A DNA stretch of 64,000 bases from Simiduia curdlanivorans (GCF_030409605.1 NZ_JAUFQG010000004.1:1738501-1802500); one strand, 5' to 3'; shown: positions 1 to 8,970, counted from the stretch's first letter. Notes: generated by a model not told the origin, from the letters alone. Translations and numbers: made by a program.

Positions 1-716
1 ATTTCTGATTCATCTTTGAATACGGTTACCCATTTGCCGTTTTGGTTGGCAATAATTTCGTGTTTATTGCTGGAATTGGAATAGACTTCTTGAGCGATGA
101 GTTCACCGTTTGGGCTTACAAAATAATCGACGCTGTTGTTTCTTCCTTTCTTCATAATGCCGGGCCCCCTTGGTGAGGAAACCTTTACTTTCATCAAATG
201 CAGGTTAGGTGACTGATCTGACTCTGTTTTACCGACAAAGGCGGGCATATAGAGGTACTTTTTATCGGGTGAAATTCCGACAATATTACCGAGACCTGAT
301 TGACCCAAATAGATGCGATCACCCGGGGTGAGGAGTTGGCGAATATCACCCGACTTTACGTTCATCACAAAGGCTGTGCTCATGGCGAACTCATCCCGGT
401 AACCCCAGAGACGTTTCAGCTGTGATGCCACTAATATCAATTCATTATCACTGATAAAATACATCCGTCTAGGCTGTGTGGATGACACATCGGCACCGCG
501 GAGCATTTTGTTTTGGGTTAGAGAATAAACAATAACTTGGTCGCTGGTATTGTTCGTTTTTCGAAAAGCGATGATGTTACCGCTGGGAGAAATTGCTAAC
601 ATTTGTATGGCAGGCAGTGTGCCGTAGTCAGCTAGTGCAGGTTCTTGAGCAATGGCCTTCGCGGCGAGAACGCCAAGTACAATTGAAAATATAATACGCG
701 TTAAAGTCTGTGGCAT
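1..716 (-). CDS. S9-type serine peptidase, N-terminal part (runs off the window)
   Basis: The open frame begins at ATG 716 and continues past base 1, so only the first 238 or so residues are visible. It starts with a signal peptide (MPQTLTRIIFSIVLGVLAAKAIA, cleavage probably near residue 23). The rest looks like the N-terminal beta-propeller of prolyl-oligopeptidase-like enzymes: repeated segments such as LAISPSGNIIAF, MYFISDNELILVAS and VGISPDKKYLYMPAF. In the S9 family the catalytic alpha/beta-hydrolase domain follows this propeller and would lie outside the window. A periplasmic dipeptidyl- or acylaminoacyl-peptidase role is inferred from this architecture. Another periplasmic propeller protein is possible because the catalytic triad cannot be seen. 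Confidence 0.6.
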   Translation of the reverse strand, partial: MPQTLTRIIFSIVLGVLAAKAIAQEPALADYGTLPAIQMLAISPSGNIIAFRKTNNTSDQVIVYSLTQNKMLRGADVSSTQPRRMYFISDNELILVASQLKRLWGYRDEFAMSTAFVMNVKSGDIRQLLTPGDRIYLGQSGLGNIVGISPDKKYLYMPAFVGKTESDQSPNLHLMKVKVSSPRGPGIMKKGRNNSVDYFVSPNGELIAQEVYSNSSNKHEIIANQNGKWVTVFKDESE

Positions 717-1078
717 AAGTTACGTCCCTGTCGATGATGTCGCTCTGCTGAAATTTATTATGTTGGCGGTTACTTAACGAAGCTGATGACGAGCCAAATA
801 GCGGGCTAGTTATTGGTCGTTTATCTTCCCGGTTGGCATTAGCCTAGGCCTTAACCCAGCATAAGCCTCTCTATTATCACTGGGCTAAATGTGGTTTAGT
901 TCCATCTGAAAAAAATCGGCGCTATTGGTGCTAATAAGCCGAGTTGGATGATAGCGTTGCTTGAAATCAGTACGCAAGTAGCATTTTGTTCTTTAGCGCT
1001 TTTTATAGGCTGAAAGAGTAGCTGTCAGATAGCTTGGCGATGTTAGCAAAAGCTGCAGTGTTGGTGATGGATATGCGC
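717..1078. other. Intergenic region, no gene recognised
   Basis: This 362-bp gap separates two minus-strand genes. It must hold the promoter of the S9-type peptidase. No convincing ORF with a ribosome binding site, RNA gene, strong terminator or repeat was seen. Confidence 0.5.
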
Positions 1079-2029
1079 TCAGCGATTCCCACCTGGGCGG
1101 CTTTGATTTTGTTGCGGGCTAGGCGTTTCGTTTTCCCACTCTGAGTGTTTACTAAAATAGGCCACAAGAAAATCGATAAAAGTTCTAACTCTGTGTGCGA
1201 CAAATCGGCTCGACGGGTAAACAGCGTAGAGCGCGCGCTCGGGCAAGGTGTACTCAGGTAATAAAACTGTCAACTTGCCTTGTTTTATATCTTGCCAGCA
1301 GATGAAGCGTGGTGAGCAGACGATGCCGTAACCTTGAACGGCCATGGCATTGAGGAAATCACCGTTGTTGGCCTTGAGTTTAGCCACCGAATCTATTTGG
1401 TGCAGGGTTTGATTTGGCCCTGTTAGCCACAGGGAGTTGAGGCTGGTGCCGGCATATTGCAGAAGCCGGTGTTGTTTTAATTGGTCTGGGTTGGTCGGTG
1501 TGCCCGCGTGTGCGAGATAACTCGGCGACGCGACTAAACATAAACTGATGGGCGCCAATTTGCGCGCTCTTAGGCTTGAGTCCGCGAGTTCGCCAATGCG
1601 CAGTGCTAGGTCCACCCCTGTCTCGATTAAATTCACGAAGCGATCGGAGAGATCCAGCTCAATGGCAAGCTCTGGGTGTAGCTTAGTGAACTGTTCGATA
1701 ACCGGCGCCAAATGCCCAACGCCAAAGGACAGGGGCGCCGCAATGCGCAAGGTGCCCCGCAATTGCTGGTCTTGTTGATTCACCGTTGCCTGTAACTCAG
1801 CGCTGGCATCGAGTAGCCGTAAGGCCTGCTCATAACAGCGTTGGCCAGCTTCGGTGAGGTGCCATTTACGGGTGGTGCGGGCGATTAGGCGGCTACCTAG
1901 ACGGGATTCAAGATCCGTTAGGCGCCGGCTCACCACCGATTTTGCTAACCCCAGTTGATCTGCGGCACGGCCAATGCCTCCGGCTTCGGCAATGCGGACA
2001 AAGTTTTCAAGCTCCTCAAGCTGCCCCAT
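1079..2029 (-). CDS. LysR-family transcriptional regulator
   Basis: A 316-residue protein with the standard LysR layout. The N-terminal winged helix-turn-helix (about residues 3-62) contains FVRIAEAGGIGRAADQLGLAKSVVSRRL, followed by a linker helix and a periplasmic-binding-protein-like effector domain (about 90-295). It belongs to the AaeR/YafC-type branch that begins MxxLxxFVxxAE. It is transcribed divergently from the doxX-dioxygenase pair, 122 bp away, so it most likely controls them and itself from the shared intergenic region. The effector is unknown. The C-terminal tail of about 20 polar residues is probably unstructured. Confidence 0.9.
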   Translation of the reverse strand: MGQLEELENFVRIAEAGGIGRAADQLGLAKSVVSRRLTDLESRLGSRLIARTTRKWHLTEAGQRCYEQALRLLDASAELQATVNQQDQQLRGTLRIAAPLSFGVGHLAPVIEQFTKLHPELAIELDLSDRFVNLIETGVDLALRIGELADSSLRARKLAPISLCLVASPSYLAHAGTPTNPDQLKQHRLLQYAGTSLNSLWLTGPNQTLHQIDSVAKLKANNGDFLNAMAVQGYGIVCSPRFICWQDIKQGKLTVLLPEYTLPERALYAVYPSSRFVAHRVRTFIDFLVAYFSKHSEWENETPSPQQNQSRPGGNR

Positions 2030-2151
2030 GATTGTTCCATATTTGGCAATTATTAATTGTAATTAGGCCTGTTTATTTGCCTTTTAGCAATAACTACACT
2101 GCAGGGCATGGCATTGCCATTTAGCAAACCTTTAAATTTTGGAGCAAGATC

Positions 2152-2538
2152 ATGGATCAATTCACGCGTTATTTTTCACCTTTAGGCCGCGCGCTGTTGG
2201 CGCTTATTTTTGTAATGTCAGGCGTTGGCAAGATTAGCGCCTATGCCGGTACTCAGGGGTATATGGAAGCCTTTGGCGTGCCGGGGATGCTGTTGCCGCT
2301 CGTTATTCTGGTGGAGGTTGGCGCCGGTTTGGCTTTGATCTTGGGTTGGCAGACGCGTTTAATGGCGTTTGCACTGGCAGGCTTTTCGGTGGTTTCTGGC
2401 TTGCTGTTTCACGCTAATTTCGCCGATCAAATGCAGATGATTATGTTCATGAAAAATCTCTCTATCGCCGGTGGTTTAATGTTTATTGTCGCTCATGGCG
2501 CCGGCCACTTCGCGCTTGATAATCGCCAGCGCAACTGA
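2152..2538 (+). CDS. DoxX family membrane protein
   Basis: A 128-residue, four-helix inner-membrane protein of the DoxX/YphA family. Typical motifs are GRALLALIFVMSGVGKI at the start and a central helix with VEVGAGLALILGWQTRL. Family members are small membrane subunits linked to quinone, thiosulfate or redox-stress functions, but most have no assigned activity. The ATG is preceded by TGGAGC, a good ribosome binding site. It is the first gene of a two-gene unit with the downstream dioxygenase (68-bp gap) and is divergent from the LysR regulator, a pairing often seen for aromatic or quinone detoxification loci. Confidence 0.88.
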   Translation: MDQFTRYFSPLGRALLALIFVMSGVGKISAYAGTQGYMEAFGVPGMLLPLVILVEVGAGLALILGWQTRLMAFALAGFSVVSGLLFHANFADQMQMIMFMKNLSIAGGLMFIVAHGAGHFALDNRQRN

Positions 2539-2606
2539 GATCACGCGGGGTTTTGCCCCGCCACAACTTTGCCCTAAACCCGCCGCCCTAATTTCAGGTA
2601 AGTGGT

Positions 2607-3593
2607 ATGACTAAGCTAGCGTTTCCTGTTGCGTTTGTATCCCACGGTGGTGGGCCTCTGCCCTTGATGGGCGATGCCGATCACCGAGAACTAGTGGCCG
2701 CTTGTGCGCAATTGCGGCAGCAGCTACCGGACAACCCCAGCGCTATTATTGTGATCAGTGCGCATTGGGAGAGCCGTGGCTTTGCCGTGACTTCGCAGCC
2801 AGAGCCACCGTTGTTGTTTGATTATTCGGGCTTTCCGGAGCAGACCTATCGCTACCAGTATGGCGCCAAGGGCGAGCCTGAGTTGGCGGTTAAATTGCAG
2901 TCTGCCTTGGCGACAAAAAATATAGCGTTGAGGCTGGATGCAAACCGTGGTTTCGATCACGGTGTGTTTGTGCCCTTAATGTTGATGTACCCGGAGGCCG
3001 ACATTCCAGTGCTCGAGTTATCCATTGATTGCGGCTTGTCGGCGCGCGAGCATTTGATGTTTGGCCAGAAATTAGCGGAGGTTTTACCGCCGGATGTATT
3101 GGTGTTGGGCTCAGGCTTCAGCTTTCACAATTTACCGGCTTTTTTTGCCCAAAAAACCACCCAGTCTATTGCCGCATGCGCCGAATTTAACACTTGGTTA
3201 AACCACACCTTGGTTGACTCATCTATATCTGCTGAGGCGAGGCTAAACCGACTCGATCACTGGAGCGATGCACCCCAGGCACGCTTTTGTCATCCGCGCG
3301 AGGAGCATCTAATGCCATTACTGGTGTGCGCAGCCATGACAAAGGCACCGGCCCAAGCCTTGCCCTTTTCGGTTATGGGTTATGGCGCTCAGCATTACCT
3401 TTGGCTTAGGGAACCTCTGGATAACTCTGGTGCCGCTCTGGCTTCCAGCAAATTTCGTGGGCTAGGCGCGGCTTCGAAGGCATACCGGGGTCTGTCGAGA
3501 AGTCGCAACAACGCACACGGAATTTGCTGGAAGCCCCGTAGGGCGAGGCCTTTAGCGGCCATCCGCTGCGTTGAGCTTCTTGCTAAGGGCTAG
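2607..3593 (+). CDS. DODA-type class III extradiol dioxygenase with a transposon-encoded tail
   Basis: Residues 1 to about 267 match the LigB/DODA (4,5-DOPA dioxygenase extradiol, YgiD-like) family: SHGGGPLPLMGD near the start, VVISAHWES, then FDHGVFVPLMLMYP and GSGFSFHN. These carry the conserved histidines for the metal site. The start ATG follows AGGTAAGTGG. The family is normally about 260-280 residues. Here the frame continues for about 60 residues encoded entirely by the inverted-repeat element that starts at 3409. Joining the flanks without the element would give YLWLSSCVSSVI and a stop, a normal-looking end. The catalytic core is intact, so the enzyme may still work with an abnormal C-terminus. 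Confidence 0.82.
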   Translation: MTKLAFPVAFVSHGGGPLPLMGDADHRELVAACAQLRQQLPDNPSAIIVISAHWESRGFAVTSQPEPPLLFDYSGFPEQTYRYQYGAKGEPELAVKLQSALATKNIALRLDANRGFDHGVFVPLMLMYPEADIPVLELSIDCGLSAREHLMFGQKLAEVLPPDVLVLGSGFSFHNLPAFFAQKTTQSIAACAEFNTWLNHTLVDSSISAEARLNRLDHWSDAPQARFCHPREEHLMPLLVCAAMTKAPAQALPFSVMGYGAQHYLWLREPLDNSGAALASSKFRGLGAASKAYRGLSRSRNNAHGICWKPRRARPLAAIRCVELLAKG

Positions 3594-3673
3594 GGCCATT
3601 AGCTGCGAAACTCGCCTTGCGGCTGACCGCTACAGGTCACGCAGAGCGGTACCAGAGTTATCCAGAGGTTCCC
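3409..3673. mobile_element. MITE-like 265-bp inverted-repeat element, copy 1
   Basis: The element has terminal inverted repeats of 32 bp (3409-3440 and 3642-3673) that differ at one base, and is flanked on both sides by TA. A second copy of identical length lies at 54226-54490. No transposase is encoded. TA flanks are typical of IS630/Tc1-mariner-related MITEs; a 4-bp YTAG target as in IS5-type elements also fits the flanks. It is inserted in the last codons of the dioxygenase gene. The near-perfect ends suggest this copy is the younger of the two. Confidence 0.85.
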
Positions 3674-3904
3674 TAGCTCTTGCGTTAGCTCGGTGATTTG
3701 ATCGAGCAGATCTAAAGCGAGTGCAGCGCCTATCCTCGGCGTTTGCATCCGCTGTTACACTGAGTGCTTGATAGTATTTTGAATTCCACGTCTTAGCTCC
3801 AAAATCTACGGTCTAGCGAAAAGTGTGGGCTTAAACCAAGGTATTGCTAATGATATAGCGCATGCAATGTGTAAAGACTGTTTGATCCAGTAGAAGTGTA
3901 AGGC

Positions 3905-3944
3905 AAAAAAAAGCCCAATTACGGCGACCTAGTTGGGCTTTTTT
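3905..3944. terminator. Bidirectional rho-independent terminator
   Basis: AAGCCCAA and TTGGGCTT form an 8-bp stem, with an A-run on the left and a T-run on the right. It can therefore end transcription from both sides: the dioxygenase unit on the plus strand and the PEP-CTERM remnant on the minus strand. Confidence 0.8.
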
Positions 3945-4000
3945 GAGTTACTGAATGTGTGTAATAGTCGACGTTATACCAGCATGGCTAGTGCTAATTT

Positions 4001-4354
4001 CTAGCGTTGAATGTTGCGTCTAGCCGCACCGAGGAATAGTAAGCCTAAACACAATAGTGCCAGTGGCGCTGGCTCCGGTACATCGGCAATGGTGATACTG
4101 GTTCTGATCCACGCACTTTGGTCGGCATCGACAAAATTGTTGTCGGTGTAAATCCAGCTGGCGCTGGTGCTAATACCTGCAATGGGGCCGCCCCAGATAT
4201 TCGTGCCGTTGGTACCGTACTCGGTGGCGTTGCTGATAAAGGCGCCGGTAGAAAAATCGTAAATCTCCCACGCGGAAGACGAGGAGTGAACTTGATCTCC
4301 CCAAATAATTTCCGCCAGAAGGGCAGCTGGGTTGCCAACGAACGCGTGCCTAGA
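4001..4354 (-). pseudogene. 5'-truncated PEP-CTERM protein gene
   Basis: On the minus strand a frame runs from just after an in-frame TGA (4358-4360) to a TAG at 4001-4003 and encodes about 115 residues. It ends in a classical PEP-CTERM sorting signal: VPEPAPLALLCLGLLFLG followed by AARRNIQR. The upstream part (for example EIYDFSTGAFISNATEYG) looks like the C-terminal portion of a secreted exosortase substrate. There is no ATG, GTG or TTG in frame, no ribosome binding site and no signal peptide. The frame starts inside the end of the neighbouring GDT1 gene, so the 5' part has been lost. A short intact gene is unlikely. Confidence 0.75.
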
Positions 4355-4901
4355 TCACGATCCAAATGCCCACTAACGCAAATACAATGGCCGCCACTAT
4401 GCGCGCGGTTGCAAGGGGAATAATTTTCATGATGCGCTCGCCGGCGAGTACCACGGGCACATTGGCCAGCAGCATACCCAAGGTAGTGCCGAGGGTAACC
4501 CAAAGAAGGTGTTGAAATTCTGCGGCTAGCGCAATAGTGGCTATTTGGGTTTTATCGCCAATCTCGGCGAGAAAAAATAACACGGTCGACACCATAAAGG
4601 CGCCATAGCGATCGAAGCGGTGGTCGGCTTCATCGGCCTTATCTGGCACCAACAACCACAGCCCCAGTGCAATAAAGCTAGCGCCCACGAGCCAATTACC
4701 CCAATCGCTTTGCAGGTATTGGCCTAGCCAAGTGCCAAACCAGGCCGAGGCCGCATGATTCAGCAGTGTGGCGACCAAAATACCGAAAATGATGGCCGGC
4801 TTATTGTGAAAGCGCACCGCCAGCAAGAGCGATAGCAGTTGGGTTTTATCGCCAATTTCAGCCAAGGCAACTGTCAGGGTTGAGGTTAGTAGGGCTTCCA
4901 T
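4350..4901 (-). CDS. TMEM165/GDT1 (UPF0016) family cation transporter
   Basis: A 183-residue membrane protein made of two homologous halves, each with the family signature E-x-G-D-K-T (AEIGDKTQLLSLLL near residue 14 and AEIGDKTQIATIAL near residue 112). Each half has about three transmembrane helices. Family members export or exchange Mn2+/Ca2+; bacterial relatives such as MntX are manganese exporters. Its stop codon overlaps the reading frame of the truncated PEP-CTERM remnant, so the 3' end may sit at a deletion or rearrangement junction. The family core appears complete. No yybP-ykoY manganese riboswitch could be confirmed upstream. Confidence 0.88.
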   Translation of the reverse strand: MEALLTSTLTVALAEIGDKTQLLSLLLAVRFHNKPAIIFGILVATLLNHAASAWFGTWLGQYLQSDWGNWLVGASFIALGLWLLVPDKADEADHRFDRYGAFMVSTVLFFLAEIGDKTQIATIALAAEFQHLLWVTLGTTLGMLLANVPVVLAGERIMKIIPLATARIVAAIVFALVGIWIVI

Positions 4902-5260
4902 AAAATGGTCTTGCCTCGGCTAGCGGGTGGGCCGGCAGTTTATAGGGAGATTTGTGTCACCACAAACCCAATTGAGTCGCGCTGGCCCTTTGCCGAGATC
5001 CGGGTTGGAAGGATTCACTGCTGGCTCGCAAGCATGGTGTGAACATCTTATTAGGTTTAAATCTTACGGATAAGTAGGGTATATCTGTTGATGTTCAGAC
5101 CTGAGTTTTGGGCGATCGCATCGAGTCGCCTAGAATGCTGTCGGGACATGGCTAGGGGCAGCAGTAGGGATGTGTTATCCCTTAACAGTAGACGTGGGCA
5201 GTTGGCGCTTGCGCGCCCAAGCAAACCTCAGTAAGTTGACCGTTCAAAGGCGAAGGTTGA
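4902..5260. other. Intergenic region between divergent genes
   Basis: 359 bp separate the GDT1-family gene (minus) from the sterol-desaturase-like gene (plus). It must carry both promoters. No ORF, repeat or RNA element was recognised. Confidence 0.5.
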
Positions 5261-6097
5261 ATGATGGACAAGATTCTTAATGTGCTGCAAGGTGAAGCTG
5301 ATCTTTGGCTGACAATCTTCGTTATCGATACCCTGCGCTACCTATTGGGCGTGGGCGCCGTGTTGATTGTGTTGTTTATTTTCTTTCGAAAGTATTCATT
5401 GCAGCGGCGCATCCAAAAGCGCCGCGCAAGCGCTGCCGACATTCGCCGCGAGATTCTCTACTCTGTGCTTACCACCGCCGTTTATGCCTTGGTGGGTTTG
5501 TTTACGGTGCGTGTCGAGCAAAGTGGTCACTCGCTTATCTATATGGACGTAGCGGCTTACGGTTGGCTCTATACACTGCTTAGCCTGCCACTCGTGTTAA
5601 TTGCGCACGATGCTTATTTTTATTGGGTGCATCGCGCCATGCACCACAAAAGCTTGTTTAAAGCCTTGCACCGTTTACACCATCTATCGCGCACGCCAAC
5701 CTCTTGGGCTGCCTACAGTTTCGCGCCGGGTGAGGCCGTATTGATGGCGCTGTTTATGCCCCTTATCGTTGTTTTGTTACCGCTGCATGTGTCGGTTATT
5801 TTCGCGTTTCTCGCGGTGATGATCCTGCGCAATGCCATGGGCCATTCGGGTGTGGAGTTCCACCCCGTGTGGTGGGTCGATACGCCGCTCAATACCTTAA
5901 CCACGCCAACCCATCATGATTTGCACCATCAAAAATTTAACGGCAATTACGGCTTGTACTTCACTTGGTGGGATCGCTGGATGGGCACTGAGTTCCCGGA
6001 TTATAAACAGGCATTTAAGTTAGCCGCCGCCGGCACGGATGACTCGGCGACTACAGGTCAATATGAACCTGGTATGGGCGAAGACGTTCGTTCCTAA
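5261..6097 (+). CDS. Sterol desaturase / fatty acid hydroxylase superfamily protein
   Basis: A 278-residue integral membrane enzyme. It has several N-terminal transmembrane helices and the eight-histidine di-iron pattern of the superfamily: HDAYFYWVHRAMHH (about residue 116), HRLHH (about 137) and a C-terminal THHDLHHQ (about 213). Members hydroxylate or desaturate sterols, alkyl chains or carotenoids using O2; the substrate cannot be inferred here. The start could be 5261 or the adjacent ATG at 5264, following GAAGGTTGA. It stands alone, divergent from the GDT1 gene and convergent with the amidohydrolase. Confidence 0.87.
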   Translation: MMDKILNVLQGEADLWLTIFVIDTLRYLLGVGAVLIVLFIFFRKYSLQRRIQKRRASAADIRREILYSVLTTAVYALVGLFTVRVEQSGHSLIYMDVAAYGWLYTLLSLPLVLIAHDAYFYWVHRAMHHKSLFKALHRLHHLSRTPTSWAAYSFAPGEAVLMALFMPLIVVLLPLHVSVIFAFLAVMILRNAMGHSGVEFHPVWWVDTPLNTLTTPTHHDLHHQKFNGNYGLYFTWWDRWMGTEFPDYKQAFKLAAAGTDDSATTGQYEPGMGEDVRS

Positions 6098-6108
6098 GCG
6101 CCACTTAT

Positions 6109-6130
6109 CCGGCGCCGCGGGTGGCGCCGG
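6109..6130. other. GC-rich hairpin after the desaturase gene
   Basis: CCGGCGCC and GGCGCCGG form a perfect 8-bp stem with a 6-nt loop, 12 bp after the stop codon. There is no T-run, so it may protect a 3' end or act as a weak terminator rather than a classical one. Confidence 0.35.
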
Positions 6131-6286
6131 CATCAGTGCTTTTGTATCTCTACCTAATCATCAGTTTGTGGCTTTACGCTCGTGTTGCTTTTTCTTCGCC
6201 CATAGCGCCTTGCCGCGTCGCTCAAGTTGAATTTAGCTCGGCGAAGTGTCTATTCGCACCCGATTATATCGCTCTGCGCGGGTTTA

Positions 6287-7750
6287 TTAGTGCAACAGCC
6301 GGCTCAAAATATCCTCGAGCAGGCGGCCCAGACTCGGGTACCAGTGGGATGGGTTTTCGCCGCTCTTTTTTAGCCGTTCAAGATCGGCCTCCGCCAACCA
6401 ATGGCCTTGTTTTATGACTGCCGAGGGCGTTTGCAAACCTGTCACATCTTCTAACGGGCTGTGGCTGCTGAGTACTAAGTCGGCGATTTTACCGACGGCA
6501 ATACTACCGTTGTTGGCGTCTATACCCATGGCCCGAGCGGCGTTGATGGTGGCGGCCTGAATCACGCGGGCGGGGCTTAGCCCGGCCTGTTGCAGCAGTT
6601 GCATTTCTTCATGGGTGGCGAGCCCTGCCGTGAGATAGAGCGTGCCGGCGTCTGAGCCCACCAGGAGGCGAATACCGGCGCTGTCTAATTCGCGCACGAT
6701 GGTGAATAAGAAATCTCGCTCTTTGATATTCCAATCCGCCTGCTCGCGCTTAGCATCTAGCCAGCGATTGATGACGTAAAGTTCATTGAGTTCACGGAAG
6801 AAGCGATTAAAGCGCGCAAGGGGTAGGGTTTCCACGTAGGCTAATTTTTTATCGCTGATCTCGGTGAGCTGATTAAATGTGGCCAGTGTCGGGGTAATCA
6901 CTGGATCTATTTGCCGCAACTGCTCGATCGCTGTGCGCAGTAGCGCTTGATCAAACTGGTAATTCAGTGGCCCTTGAAAAATGTCTTCCACATGCTCTAG
7001 CGATTGCAGCCCCGCCAACGCTTGCACCGGCAAATCGGAAAATTGAAACGGGCCGTGTTTGGCCACTGGGATGTTGGACGCCTTCGCCTCGGCCAGCACA
7101 GCTTGCAGAATGTCATCGGGCAAATAACCGTAGGCCTTAATCAGGTCGTAACCCATGGCTTTGTAGCGTTTTACCAGTGCGCGGCCGTGATCAGGGCTGC
7201 GTACAACTTGCTGCAGGGCGTGGGCATAGCGCGGGCCGTCTAGTACTGGTGAGGCAGTATAAAGATTGGCACCTAGCCATTGCTGCTGGCGTAACTCCTG
7301 GCGCCAGCGCAAGTGCATGGGCAGGCCGCGTAAGTTGCGCACGGAGGTTACGCCGTAGGCCAAGTTCAGCAGTAGGTCTTTGCGATCGTAGAGGTGCACA
7401 TGCATATCGGTAAGGCCGGGTGTGACATAGCGTCCGGCGCCGTCAATCACCGTGAGTGCTGGGTCTGCTGCCGCACCCGCTGGCTGAATGGCGGTAATGC
7501 GGCCTGCTCGGATGGTCAGTTGTTGATGTCTGTTTAGCTTGCCATGCTCAACATCGAGCGTGTGAACGTTATCCAACACATAGCTTTTTGCGACCGGTAC
7601 CGGCGGTAAATCTTGTGGCCTATCGAGCCAGGCGGCCGGTATTGAACCGAGGATCAATAGCGCGACGAGCCCTAGCAGGCTGGCGCCGGTAATAAAGCCG
7701 CGTTTTAACAGCAGGCTTGTGGGGGATGACAAATTGCGTGTGGCTAACAT
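6287..7750 (-). CDS. Membrane-anchored amidohydrolase family protein
   Basis: A 487-residue protein with one N-terminal transmembrane helix (about residues 18-42) that anchors it on the periplasmic side. A metal-dependent amidohydrolase fold follows: the HxH motif in TPGLTDMHVHLYD (about residue 115), a lysine in DLIKAYGY, histidines in AKHGPF and SLEHVED, and the aspartate in LLVGSDAGT. The C-terminal GSIAVGKIADLVL segment is the usual return of the small beta domain. It resembles imidazolonepropionase- and prolidase-like amidohydrolases that act on peptides or cyclic amides, but the substrate is not predictable. It is monocistronic and convergent with the desaturase-like gene. Confidence 0.87.
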   Translation of the reverse strand: MLATRNLSSPTSLLLKRGFITGASLLGLVALLILGSIPAAWLDRPQDLPPVPVAKSYVLDNVHTLDVEHGKLNRHQQLTIRAGRITAIQPAGAAADPALTVIDGAGRYVTPGLTDMHVHLYDRKDLLLNLAYGVTSVRNLRGLPMHLRWRQELRQQQWLGANLYTASPVLDGPRYAHALQQVVRSPDHGRALVKRYKAMGYDLIKAYGYLPDDILQAVLAEAKASNIPVAKHGPFQFSDLPVQALAGLQSLEHVEDIFQGPLNYQFDQALLRTAIEQLRQIDPVITPTLATFNQLTEISDKKLAYVETLPLARFNRFFRELNELYVINRWLDAKREQADWNIKERDFLFTIVRELDSAGIRLLVGSDAGTLYLTAGLATHEEMQLLQQAGLSPARVIQAATINAARAMGIDANNGSIAVGKIADLVLSSHSPLEDVTGLQTPSAVIKQGHWLAEADLERLKKSGENPSHWYPSLGRLLEDILSRLLH

Positions 7751-7839
7751 GGTGGCAGGCCCTCTGTGGATTGATAAGAGTGGCCAGCCTAGGGTTTTCG
7801 GCCGTTCGGAGCGTTCGCAAGCGTGATTGTGAACGCGAT

Positions 7840-8928
7840 TTATGCCGGTGGTTTCGACAGCCTTTGTAGATATTGGCTGGGTGTTAGGCCGCTATGTTGC
7901 TTGAAGGCATTGTTGAACGCCGTTTTCGAGTTAAAACCCGAGGCCAATGCCAGAGTGAGTAAATTACCTCGTCGATCGGGTGTTTGGTTAAGTGTTGTTT
8001 TCACGTAATCGACGCGAAGACCGTTGATATAGTCACTAAAGCTATGGCCACTGCCTTTATTAATGGCACTGGAGACGTCGCGCACCAGCAGCCCGGTGCT
8101 GTCGGATACATTTTGCAGCGACAGGCGCGGTGTTTTAAACAATGCCTGTTGTTTGACGACCTGATCAATTTGTTCAAACAATTGCTTTTCAAGCGCGCAG
8201 TCGTTTTCATCTAGCGTTGGGCTTTGCACACAGGCTTCGAAATAACCAAGTTGGTCGAATAGCGCGGGTTGCCGCAGCGCTAGAAAAATTGCTGCCACAA
8301 AGGTGGCGAAAACACCGGTAAGGTGCAGTAAATACCACATATTGCGCGCGGCGTAGTCGACAAAGGGTTGGCTGTTTAGCCGCACAATATCGTTTATGCC
8401 AAGCAGAGCGAAGGCCAGCATAATCTTTATTAGCCAACTTAATTGCACGGCTCCGGTATCGGATTCCATGCCTTGCACGCCTCGGTGATAGCGCACTAAC
8501 AATAAGTAGGCGGCAATGCCGTAGGCCAGCAAACTGATCGAGCCGAGCGCCAGCACACTTTGGGTGTAGGCGGTAAAGGGCAAAGCTAAAAAAGCCGGCG
8601 CGAAATGCCAAAGTGCGCGCACCTGCCAAGGCTGATTGAAGACTAAATGTTGGATGAACAGATAAAACGCCGGCCCGGTACACAAACTGAATACCGGTGT
8701 GATGAGATAGTGCTGACGCCACATGCCGGTCTCTTCTGAAAAATTAAATAGCATGAGTATCGCTTCTAACACCAATAACAGACTAAAACCTCGAAAGCGG
8801 GGCTTGTGCCACAACAGCGCGGTGGCAAATAGCAGGGTAAATGCAGCGATTAGTTGCAGCATATTCACGGGGGCGAGGCTGTAATGGCTAATGAAAGCGG
8901 TCATGAGCTTGCTATTAATGTCTTGCAC
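7840..8928 (-). CDS. AraC-family regulator with an N-terminal membrane domain
   Basis: About 362 residues. The first 220 contain seven or so hydrophobic helices (for example MLQLIAAFTLLFATALLWH and ISLLAYGIAAYLLLV). The last 100 form an AraC-type double helix-turn-helix, seen in LSLQNVSDSTGLLVRDVSSAI and LALASGFNSKTAFNNAFKQHSGLTPSQYL. This is the known membrane-bound AraC type, in which a membrane sensor is joined directly to the DNA-binding domain. The listed start is a GTG; an ATG eight codons downstream (8904) is an alternative. It lies just downstream of the PagL-like gene on the same strand, so it may share its transcript or respond to envelope changes. Confidence 0.88.
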   Translation of the reverse strand: MQDINSKLMTAFISHYSLAPVNMLQLIAAFTLLFATALLWHKPRFRGFSLLLVLEAILMLFNFSEETGMWRQHYLITPVFSLCTGPAFYLFIQHLVFNQPWQVRALWHFAPAFLALPFTAYTQSVLALGSISLLAYGIAAYLLLVRYHRGVQGMESDTGAVQLSWLIKIMLAFALLGINDIVRLNSQPFVDYAARNMWYLLHLTGVFATFVAAIFLALRQPALFDQLGYFEACVQSPTLDENDCALEKQLFEQIDQVVKQQALFKTPRLSLQNVSDSTGLLVRDVSSAINKGSGHSFSDYINGLRVDYVKTTLNQTPDRRGNLLTLALASGFNSKTAFNNAFKQHSGLTPSQYLQRLSKPPA

Positions 8929-8970
8929 GGGTTGGGTTGTTTGATGATAACTTCAATGGATACTGCAGAA

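Noticed and set aside
4902..5100. Possible yybP-ykoY manganese riboswitch upstream of the GDT1 gene
   Set aside because: The conserved core of that riboswitch could not be found by eye in this leader.
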